This document shows, in pieces, positions 13,373 to 23,199 of a stretch of 64,000 bases of DNA. The notes below the pieces were generated by a model. That model worked only from the letters and a program-made list of their open reading frames with translations, was not told the origin of the DNA and did no database searches. This DNA is from Symbiodinium microadriaticum. Lineage: Eukaryota; Sar; Dinophyceae; Suessiales; Symbiodiniaceae. The DNA lies in the NCBI GenBank assembly GCA_001939145.1, contig LSRX01000173.1:87164-151163 (forward strand), given 5' to 3'. Position 1 is the first letter of the stretch. Each line of letters begins with the position of its first letter. Position numbers and translations under genes: made by a program.

Positions 13373-14760
13373 TTATCTTGCTAGGTTTCCGGCCAAAATT
13401 GCTAGAACAGTGCTTCGTATAGGCTTTGCATCCTTTCGTGGGATGTGTCTAGTATAAAGCAAAAGGATCCTTGCGTGGGCAACAGTATTTGCATACAACT
13501 GTATGGGCAAAGTTCGTATTCCGAGACACCAATATCCTCGATATCTCCAAACCCTGAACCTCGCGCTACAATTGCTGCGATGTGCTTGGGATAGGGCACC
13601 AGCATCAACATCCCGAACGTGGATGTCTGAGGCAAACAAGCCCTGTGCCGGAACTCACATTGCTTGTCCGTCGGCAAGTTGCTAGCATTTGGCGGCGTTG
13701 CTTGGTTGAAAGATACCCTGATCATCCCGCACTTCCGAACGGTGCATGAAGCAGCGGCAGCCAAGAAGCTGAATTCCCGCAGTGATGCGGATACAAACAT
13801 TTTTGGACTTGGCAGCGCCAGTAAACCTGCAGGCCCGACCCAGTCTCTGCTGATTGAAAGGGGGCTTCGCGGTTCCTGTTGTCTTCATTTCGCGAGTTGC
13901 CAGCACGTCGTAGGGATGAGAATGTCACACATTGCGACAGTGTCTCTGTCTCAGTTCCACCATTTCAGCACTCGAAACTGGGACAAGCCGGGCGAGGTTC
14001 ACACGTCCGTGGGGCAGCACATTAGCCCCCAAAGGAACTGTTTAGAAGAGATGGGCTTGGGTTCCAAAGCTCCGCTTCAGGCTGACGCAGACAGCTAGTA
14101 CTTGTCCAGAAATTCGAGCTGGTAGCTCTAAGACCATCGACTCCAGGGACCAATGCTGAAAGCAAAACCTCCTGGCCAAGTAACTGTGCATCGTGCACCA
14201 CTACCACCAGCTCGAAGTCGTCAAACTTGTCAACGCCTACGCCGAGGGCCAGGGGAAGGCCCAAGTCATGGGAGCTTCAGTGCGTACGCATGGCGAATAC
14301 TACATACTGGGAGGATGTTCCCTCGAGCTGCCTGAGGGGAGGCATGAGGCATGCTGACAGAATCGTTACCTCGGCAAGGGGTCGGCCTGTGCTGCGCAGG
14401 CAGCGCTTGCAGCAGCCGCAGTCGCCTTTGATGTGCAGCAGGGCACTCGTGGTTTCCATGTGTGGGGTCAAGAAGTGTGGACCTCGTTTCTCAAATTTGA
14501 ATGTGCAAAGGAGCACCAAAACTATTGCAGTATTGTTGCGCATGCGGCAATTCCGGCACCTCGAAAAGACAGGTGAGAGCTACACGCGGTCTGCGAACAT
14601 CCACTTGCGCTGGGAATCTCTGCGTTAGGAGCAAGAATGTTAGCAACGTGCCTACAAGACTTTCGCGATCCCATGGCTGTGCTGGAACATCGACACCATG
14701 CTGCGAAATGGGTGCACCTGCAAATGCCACAAAGGGCGCAAACGCCGAATAAGGCTCCAC
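13373..14760 (-). CDS. Exon-like frames upstream of the 12.5-13.3 kb gene, unknown product
   Basis: Several overlapping open stretches on the minus strand look coding but were not joined: about 14750-14500 (SAFAPFVAFAGAPISQHGV), 14540-14280 (with a Cys-rich GDCGCCKRCLRS and HFLTPHMETTSALLHIKG), 14230-14100 (VDKFDDFELVVVVHDAQLLG) and 13640-13402 (FGMLMLVPYPKHIAAIV, ending in TAG). A good acceptor (TTTGCCTCAG) precedes the last. They could be one multi-exon gene continuing into the next. No family is recognised, and some of these frames may be chance. Confidence 0.35.
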
Positions 14761-14764
14761 CCAT

Positions 14765-16430
14765 CCTGGGAACTGACGTGGAAGCTTCTACAGTTCGGTT
14801 CTAGCTCCCTTGAGCCCCTCGCGCCGATCTCTGGGCTTTGCGGTTTTATCAGATCTTTGGCTGGGCCTCCAACCCGGAAGCTTTCGCTGCTGTCGCTAGA
14901 GCCCGGGGATCCGGCTGTTCAACTTCGAGGGGAAGTCCGTCCCGTTGAAGTCTCCGGGACCCGTCTCCGAAGCCCGTGTCAATTTAAAAGGGGCCTTTAG
15001 AAGAACACTTGCGGGGTCTGTTATGTCTATAGCTATATTCTTCAGGGGCCACTAGAGGGATGTTTTCGACAAAGCAAAGCCACTTCTTTTTCTAGTTTAT
15101 GGCAGCATTGTGTGAAGGACCTGGGCATGCACTAGTTGGAGACATCGCTTTCGAACTTTCAAGAATCGGTTGGGAATTGTGGGGGAGGGGAGGATGCTAC
15201 TGCGAATCTGTCCCGGCATATCACGCAACTGCCCCGCTTGAATCTTGAGTGACCGAATGATTTCGAGATAAACCCGAAGCAAGGCAACCAGCAGCGAATG
15301 CAAGCGCATACTGAATTATCTGGGACTTACTAGCAGAAGGTGTCGCCACAAAGAACCTTGACGACATCAGAACCTAATCACTGCTCATAAAGATTCCCAA
15401 GGCCTGAGTCTCTCAAACAAAAATGCATAACTCCGATGCCCAGGCTCATCATCATCGAAGTGCCATCACAGATGCCTCCAAACCCCATGAGGCTCCGCAG
15501 GAGGAGGCCGATCATCTGCGGAGCCACGACTCTGTGTGTTGAGGGATTCCAACTCCACGAACTAGTTCCCCCTTCTGGTCGGGGGTGGTGCCTTCAGTTA
15601 CTGCCCCTCAAGCTAATTCTGGTTGAGTCTGCGCAGCCAGCAAGGGATCAGCTGAGCTTGCTTTTTCCCTTAGTCAGTCTTGCTGCCGGTGCTTGTGTGC
15701 GTGTTTGGTTCGGCCACCCCGCACACGAGATTGGTTTCTGAGAAGTGGGCTGCCTTGCCAAGTGCCCAAATCCCACCCAAGCCACGCTTGGGGGGGCAGA
15801 CCCATGGAGGTTCAGGTGGCACTTTTGCCAGCTCGGAGCGTCGAACTCTTGCCGGATCTCCAAGATGACGAAAACAGTGGGGGGGAAGAGATGGCGGAAG
15901 GGAACGTTTCCGTTCGGCCGAAGTGCACCCCGGCCACTCACTCACTCACTCACTCACTCACTCACTGCCTCACTCACTCAACCACTCACTCGCTCCACAG
16001 ACTACTTGGGATATGTATATATATATATATATAATATACGTCTTGGGGAAGCTTGAGGAGATGCAGGATGCGGTCTCACAGGCCAGTGGGCACCAAACCT
16101 GAAGGCATCCTGAGCCTCCTTTATTCCTTGGACCTCATGGACCCAACATGTGAGAACATGCCCCAGGAACGGAGAGACAGCTGCATCGGCTGCTACTTTG
16201 CTGCCAGGTCACATCGAATGTATTCCCCAGAAGGAAGCAGGACCCAGGAAAAAATGGAGGAACACGCGCAGCCGCGCAGCTGCATGGGGCGGCGCGAGGC
16301 GACTTTGAGCCAAAGAGTTGATATTAATATATGTTTAGGTCCTTCAGGCAGAGAGGGTCAAGCTTCATGGGCGTACCAAGTCTGTGCACACATTCCGGCT
16401 ACGAGCTCCAGCTCTGCGTGTGAATCTTTA
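14765..16430. other. No supported gene; microsatellite near 15.95 kb
   Basis: Several short frames on both strands, none with splice signals and composition together. Confidence 0.45.
15935..15995 (+). repeat. (CACT)n microsatellite
   Basis: About twelve CACT/CTCA units, followed by a TA run at 16017-16034. Confidence 0.9.
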
Positions 16431-16433
16431 CAC

Positions 16434-16556
16434 AAGGAAACCATTTCCATCGTGGATATACATTCCTCCGGAGCATCTCAACAAATGCTGACCTGCGCCG
16501 TCTATCGACAAAACTCACCAGCTCAGCCTTGCCTCCGTCTGGAGAGCCTCTACCTC
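16434..16556 (-). CDS. Exon-like frame, unknown product
   Basis: After a pyrimidine-rich acceptor (GGTTTCTCTCAG) the minus strand reads GKAELVSFVDRRRRSAFVEM and LRRNVYPRWKWFP, with a GT dinucleotide at 16433. A 168-codon plus-strand frame overlaps and is less convincing. Isolated. Confidence 0.33.
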
Positions 16557-16559
16557 TGA

Positions 16560-18505
16560 GAGAAACCCCGGCACATCATTTAGGGCTTAAAGGTATGAAG
16601 AGCGGTTTAGGCTAGGGTGTAGAGTAGCCAAACATCTTGCGATTAGAAGGCTAACGATAAGCGAAGGATTCTGTATTGCGGAATCACGTTCCGACACACA
16701 AAGCATACAAAAGCTACGAGGTGTGTGTGTGTGTGTGTGCGTTTGTGTGTGTGTGTGTGTGTGGGTGGGTGTGGGTGTGTGGGTGGCTTCTGGGCTGTGG
16801 GAAACGGTTGGTTTATCATGATCTGGTCGCGTAGAAATTTACCATGCCAGGAAGGCTGCAGCTTTTTGGCCTAATCCAGTTTAATGAAGGCTGAGGGCTT
16901 GTGGGGTCCAAGTCCCCAGACCACCTGAACAGAAACATCCGCAATGACCAACTCCCAAACTTTTAACCATTAGAAGCCATCAGTAACTCAGTCTGCAACC
17001 CTGGATCGACCCTTTTGAACGAGGTCTCTCTGAAGTGCCTCCAAGCTAGCCGCCCTAAACCCTAAACCCTAGCAAAGGGTGCCTCACTGCTCCCGATGCG
17101 ACGCCATCGCAGAGAACCGGGCCTGGGGCTTGGGGTGCCGTCTCTTTGGGCTCGGTCCTCCATCCGTTTCTGGGTGGTTCTCTAAATTAAGGCCACTGTG
17201 ATGCTAAGGAGTGGAGAATGGCCTGCTCCTAGAAGCTTTTAGTCAGCTCGAGTTTCCCTGGTGCTTTCAGGTAGCTCATGAGAGGAGTGACCGCGGTCAC
17301 TTCCTTGTGATGGTCATCCCTGGGTGGCTGTCATCCAGCTGTGGTCCGTGGGTGCCGCGTGTCCTGCTAAGGTTCTCAGGAGCCGCGGTGTCTCAAGTGA
17401 GCTGGAGGACTCAGGTCGTCCCGCTCGTGCACGAACCAAAACCAAGGTTGATGCCAGTTTATGCTTTGAGAGACTGACTCAAACACCACGCAGACTGACG
17501 TCCAAAATGCTAAAACGTCACATTCAGAATCATGCATCTATGTCATCTATCATGCATGGCTATGTCTATGCTAACACGACAGTAGTGAATAGTGTGAGCA
17601 CAAAAAACCTCCATGTTTATAGCTTGATTAGTGCGCAAGCATCACTGCCGATCAACAATAGCTACTACTTGAAGTGTTTAGCAAACGAAACTGAGTCAAG
17701 CAAAGCAAGTCATAGAATACGAAGAACATACACTATCCGAAGGTGCTGCTTAAGGAAAACTTTACGTAAGTGCCTCATGCGTGTGGACCATACCACGCAA
17801 GCAACCCCGCCTAAAATAAAATGGTTTCAGTCTTAGAGTGGGAGCTGCAAAGAAGCGTCTGCGCATGTTTGAGAACAGCTACAGCTATAGATTACCACTG
17901 GGGGGACAGTTCCATTCGCTGCGCAGCGACCTTGACTGATGCTGGCTATCAGCGTGCCTCCCGACGCCATCTGGAAGAAGCTCCACCTCAAGAACAAAAG
18001 GCAAGCGACGATGTGATAAGGGTGGGCATATCTGTCTCTTTATATCCTTGTTCGTATATCACATAACTGGATGTCTACCTGCACGCACCTGTTTACATGG
18101 CAGAAAGTCAGTTAAGTAGGTTTTGCCACTCTCGCACCGCTTAGCTGCATCGCGCAAAGGCGCAGGTGTATGTGAATGTCAGGTGTATCGGCCGCTATCC
18201 ATGAAGGCTGTGATCATATAAGGCTGGAAACAACAAGCAATAAGACTAATTAAACCAATTACACAGGTAGGTACATGTGGAGGCTAGTGTCTAGCATATC
18301 TATGTACCTGCTTTTCATTCACTCCTTGTTGCTCTTGTATGCATGGAAGCCTGCATATGTTCAACCAAACGGTCGTAATGGCTCAACCCTCGATGCAGCA
18401 ATACGGGGAAAAGCATCTGAACGGACCCTTGCAGTACACAAAACGATCTTAAGTGTCTAAACAGGGGTCTCGGTGTATCTTGAACTATAATATTAATTAC
18501 ACACC
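16560..18505. other. No supported gene
   Basis: A (GT)n run at about 16722-16785 and a CCCTAAA tract near 17052. A 170-codon plus-strand frame at 17324-17836 has no convincing features. Confidence 0.45.
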
Positions 18506-18509
18506 CTAC

Positions 18510-18680
18510 ATGTGAAGGCACAGCATCCGATGCTCGAGCTGAGGACGATGAAGGGTTTATCCAGGGAGTCCACCCCGAAAACAAACCATATTGCAGATGT
18601 CTTTTCCGGATTCCTTTCAGTCAGCCCCTTCCTCTTGAAAGGCTCCAGATTCAAGCCTGCTCCATATACGCACAGACGTA
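18510..18680 (-). CDS. Exon-like frame, unknown product
   Basis: Minus-strand reading LNLEPFKRKGLTERNPEKTS, FGVDSLDKPFIVLSSSIG and CCAFT, followed by a GTAGGGTG donor. Isolated; no neighbour joined. Confidence 0.33.
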
Positions 18681-18689
18681 TCCACACAC

Positions 18690-20165
18690 AACGGAGACAT
18701 AGCGTCTACGGCAGACCGACCAGATGTGGCAGAAATTCACATAAAGACCATGGGTCGCTGTACAGTGCTGCAGTGATGGCAGCCTTCGCAGTTGCCGCTG
18801 CAGGTGCAATAAGCGAATTTAGTCATGGGCACGCAGCCATAAACCCAGAATCACAATCTCGACCCCTTTTCCATCACACAGCCCTCCCCAAATCCTTAAA
18901 CCCTAAAGATTGAAAAGCCCAAGCACTCAGCCGCGAACACGCCCATCCTAAGTGTCTGCAGCTAGCGCATGGCCCCTCGCGGCTTCCAGCTCAGATTTGG
19001 TGACTTCATGCTGGGATCGCTCGCGCTCGAGTGCCTCGAAGCTTTGGAAGCACAAAGGTTTATAATTAATATATTATATGATATTATATCATATTATGTT
19101 ACATTACATTACATTATATTAAATTAAATTATATTATATAATGGTTTTGGGGCTTGCAGGGTTTGTGCTTTGGGACTTTCGACTCTCACACTACTTGAAG
19201 TACCTATCAGGCTTCTTCAGGGTTCCAGGGTGTGGGGCTTCGACTCTCGCAATCGCAAAAGGCTGCATAGGCTTCACGAGTGCTCAGCAGGATCCCGAAG
19301 TCCCGAAGCCAGCCCAAACAACCCTAACCCTAAAACCAAGCAAAGACGACCTCATCCCGTGGAGACCATGAGGAGCCAGCAGGTCGCAACCAACAAAAGC
19401 AGTCCACTTCACCAGCAAACAGCTACCTCAAAGTCCCACCTGCCAAGGTACTCTCAGCAAACTATTTCAATAGAGACTCTAATTCAGGGATCTCTCAGAA
19501 CAGACACAAGACCTTGCGACCATCAATGCCGAGGCAGCGGACACCCACACTATCCCAAAACCCGGATCACGTTTTTACGTTTGTTTTTGCAGTATAACCT
19601 CTGGCCGGAGACTACTGACTACTGGCTGGAGGCAGTCCTATGATACCAAACATGCGAGTGAAGTGATCGGGTTTAGGGTGCGCAGGCATGGGTCTGCCTG
19701 GGCTTCAAGTGTAGGATGCGGCATGGCTAGCGCTGGATGGATGCATGACACCGGCAGCTCCTTTTTTTTTGTCGATGTCCCGAAGGGTCTATGTCTATGA
19801 ACAATTGGCTCACCTATCCATTCGGTGAGAATGAAGCAATGAATTTAAACATGCCAGCCGATCCACAGAGTGTACAGTATTTGGATGCAGAAGGCAATGA
19901 ACATCCCACCGATGTCCAGGCTAGGACGTTCTAGAATACGTCACAGATAAACATGCGCTTAGTTGTGAGGCTCTGTGTGATCCACCGCCACACGGCGACA
20001 AACGAACACACAAACAACAAACACCAAAGAGTGATTAATTCTAAAGCACCTGAGCGGAATGCTTCCGGTCACCGGTCACGTGCATCTGATTTGACAAGCT
20101 ACAAAAAATCAATATAATTTAAATAATAGTAATAATAATAGTACAGTCCTCGCAAGCCACTGACG
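18690..20165. other. No supported gene
   Basis: AT-rich ATTATATT words at 19060-19140 and short telomere-like words near 18900 and 19325. Confidence 0.45.
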
Positions 20166-20274
20166 ACTTGTATTACTACCTGGTGCTATGTACTTTCTCT
20201 TCCACTAGACGACTTCTACCTGCTGCTTCGGCTGCAGCTCCAGCTGCTGGCCCGCTGCCACTGCCAAGGCTACT

Positions 20275-20293
20275 ACTACTACTGCCACCACTA

Positions 20294-20390
<97 letters not shown>

Positions 20391-20395
20391 CACCA
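20275..20395 (+). repeat. (CTA)n microsatellite
   Basis: About forty CTA units with a few CCA variants; gives spurious poly-Leu or poly-Val frames. Confidence 0.95.
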
Positions 20396-20699
20396 CCACC
20401 ATCACTACCACCTCTGCAGCGGGACGTCTCAATACCTATTACCTTAACGGCTTCCGTTCTTCATCATGCCCACTTCTGTCGGTTTTTGGTGCCGGCGATC
20501 CCGCTCTTGATGCTCGCCACTCCTGCAAGTTTCATAGGTGCTTGTCTGATGTGCTCCGAAGGAATTTGGCCGCAGCTGCGACATTAGGCTCTACGCAATG
20601 GGCCGTGCGCACTTCCGTTGGTGTAGAAATGCGCAAGCTCAAGCTTGCCGCAAAGCAAATGGCGGCCATCTGCAGGCCTCATGCCGGTGCAATGTTACA

Positions 20700-21616
20700 C
20701 ATTTAAAGTTGGTAAAAAAATCTTCTGAAGCCATGTCGTAGCCCCGACTTCAGCTCCTTGGAAGCTGCCTGCCATGCAGGGGGCCCGAGATGGCAGAAAA
20801 GCTCTGGCTCCAGGGCTCCAGGCCGAAGGAATATCGAAAAGCTCGCTTCTGTTAGGCACATCTACGCATGTCATCTGCCTACTTGCGTGTGAAATATGTC
20901 TGCCCTGAAGCCACAAAACTGCCAGATGTTGTCATGAGCTCATGTCAACATGGAAAAGTGTACTACCGACATGCACTAAGATCAGCTTGGACTCCTTAAG
21001 TTTAGTACGCCGGCACAGTATCGGCAACAGCTTCAGCTGCTATACTCATGGGCATACTAGGATGCATTGAAGGATATTCATGGTACGAGTCATTGTGCAT
21101 ACAAAGCAACGAGAGATGCTCGCATGAGAATGCACAAGGGGAAGATGTAGAAGCACCGCTTAGTGTGCTCTGCTCCGTCACCTGCGATTGAGCTAGATTT
21201 GCCCGGAAATGTCGTGACAACACCTGGCATGAACATGCGCATAAAATCACGAGTCGCTAATTTTGGAATCTTCAAACTGCAAGGCACGTCTGGCTCCGGA
21301 GCACTTAAGCGGAGAAGCAGGGCTCGATTTTCGATCGTGCAGGCTCTTCGAAACGAGAGTAAGAGCTGCTCCCTGCGACCCAGCTGGAAGTTTCCACATG
21401 TGGAGAGAGAAAAGCTTTGGTAGAAGCAGAACCCTGAACAGTCACCAGGTGTGGAAAAAGTGTGACAGCTCCTCGCCAGATGTGAGCCCAAGAAGATCTA
21501 CAGTCTACTGCTGGGAATTTCTCCTTCCCATTAGGCGGCTGCTCTTCAAGCTCAGTTGTGGAACCATCTTTCCCTCGGTTGTTCTCCAAAGCGGACGCCC
21601 CATATTCGGGAAGCAT
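20700..21616 (-). CDS. Exon-like frames, unknown product
   Basis: Candidates: about 21616-21440 (ALENNRGKDGSTTELEEQPP, KFPAVDCRSSWAHIWRG), 21420-21100 (REQLLLSFRRACTIENRALL, ATRDFMRMFMPGVVTTFPGK) and about 20890-20710 (MTCVDVPNRSELFDIPSAWS). A hairpin element (21622-21727) abuts the first. Splice joins were not established. Confidence 0.33.
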
Positions 21617-21621
21617 AAACC

Positions 21622-21727
21622 CAAAGAGCCCAACACCCCTTAACTAAGGAATATACCTTAAATTATAGGGGCCTTAATATTATGCTTTAAGGCATATTCC
21701 TTAATTAAGGGTATTGGGCTCTCTGGG
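21622..21727. repeat. Hairpin element, family A copy 2 (MITE-like)
   Basis: Arms read AGAGCCCAACACCCCTTAAC and GGAATATACCTTAAA against TTTAAGGCATATTCC and TTAAGGGTATTGGGCTCT. Nearly the same as the copy at 8.75 kb, including the spacer TTATAGGGGCC, so both derive from one mobile or amplified unit. Confidence 0.78.
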
Positions 21728-21801
21728 AAGCTCTTTTCGGCTTTTAGCCCTTGCCCATTCCTTGCGCTCTGGGGACCTTCCCACTGAGAGAACATGATGA
21801 T

Positions 21802-21882
21802 CCCTAACCCCCCCAGGTACCTACTATATAGGGTACTAGAGCCCCCAGGGCCTTATATAGTAGGTACCTGGGGGGTTAGGGG
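21802..21882. repeat. Near-perfect palindromic element, family B copy 1
   Basis: CCCCCCAGGTACCTACTATA at the left and TATAGTAGGTACCTGGGGGG at the right are exact inverse complements, with a short spacer containing GGGTACTAGAGCCCCC. Confidence 0.8.
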
Positions 21883-22149
21883 ATGTGGTACAGCAGAACA
21901 GGTCGCGAAGCCTGCAGCATCACGTGACGTGACAGATCCAAGGCAGCAATTACGGCAATAAAAAAAGCAAAGCAGCTTAAACCCTATAAACCCTAAACTT
22001 AAATGATAGTACCAAGATTCAGGAACTTCCTCCGCTACTTCCTGGCAAGCCAACTCCGAGCTGATCTCTTCGAGAGCCAAGCTCGGGGCAAACTTCGGCG
22101 GGCTCCGAAAGAGCTCCATGGAGATCCTTCAGGTTCAGGGCGTTTAGTG

Positions 22150-22230
22150 TAGGGGCCTCAATAATTAGAATAAGGGGGGTTCCTTATTACATTTATTATG
22201 AAATATACCCCAACATTATTAAGGCCCCTA
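22150..22230. repeat. Hairpin element (family F)
   Basis: TAGGGGCCTCAATAATTAGA at the left and its near complement (CCCCAACATTATTAAGG, CCCCTA) at the right. The end motif TATAGGGGCC also appears in family A and near 12370 and 56080. Confidence 0.6.
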
Positions 22231-22748
22231 TATTAGGGCCTCTAGGGTTGGAGTCCTTACACTTTAGGGCTGCCGGGTTATAGGGTTTCAGGGTTTAGGG
22301 CTTAGGGGCTTCGGCGCTGACACGCGGACTGTGAAGGCGAGGCATGTGTCCATGGGCTTGCGGTTACTGATTCATGGTTGCGGAGTAGGGTTTGGTTTTT
22401 GCCTCGGACGCTGCGTGCATTGCGGGGTGGTTTCGGGATGGCTCGAGGGTTGAGAGGCCAAGGGTTCAGGGTGTTCGACTCACGCACTCGTACAAGGCAG
22501 GCATGGCTTCGGACCGTCTGTTCAGGGCTGTAGGGTTGAGGGTAAGGAGTGTGATGAGGCAAGACTGGCACTGAGAGTGAGGCAACGACTGAGTATGAAA
22601 TAATCGCAAGAGCAACAAGGTAGCTATGCATCATAAATCAGAAGCTCGCCAGCCGAAGCTAAAGTCGAGGGAAGCGGTGGTGACAAACAGGACTGCACTC
22701 AATAGGGGAGGGAAGGCGATGAATAACAGAGATAACGATTGAAACATC

Positions 22749-22992
22749 TTAAGTTATAAGAGCTGCAGTGCTATCAGCCGGGAGGTCGGTGAGTTTAAGC
22801 TGGCATGGTGACGAGAAGATTCGGGGATAAGGATGGACTTCACCGAACAGGACGAGGAGGGACTCTAGAGCACAAGTGCGACCCAGGATCTGCGTGGCGG
22901 TGTCGCTCAGCTCGGCAGGCCCAACTGTTTGGAAGGCTTCCGGAGGCAGTTCGGTCGGCAAGTCCCCGAGCAGCAGTTGCAGCCTTGACTGG
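22749..22992 (-). CDS. Probable terminal exon, unknown product
   Basis: Starts after an AT-rich stretch ending TATTGTATCAG and runs to TAA at 22749. GC-rich third positions. The reading includes SRLQLLLGDLPTELPPEAF, ELSDTATQILGRTCALESLL and LFGEVHPYPRIFSSP. It follows the histidine-phosphatase gene by about 200 bp on the same strand and may be a separate short gene or an alternative 3' exon of it. No family recognised. Confidence 0.5.
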
Positions 22993-23199
22993 TCTGATAC
23001 AATAATAATAATAATACTAATAATAGTAATTACTATTATTATTTTTAATATTATTATTAATGATACAACTCTCGGTTTCGACTCTCACGCTCGCTCAAGG
23101 CAGGCAAAGCTTCAGGCGAGAAGCGTCCTCATGTTATGGTTAGGGCTTATTGTTCCTGTTGTTTTACTGTCTTGCTTAGGGTTCATCACCCCCTGAATT

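Noticed and set aside
20168..20587. Poly-Leu / poly-Val frames
   Set aside because: Translation of the (CTA)n array.
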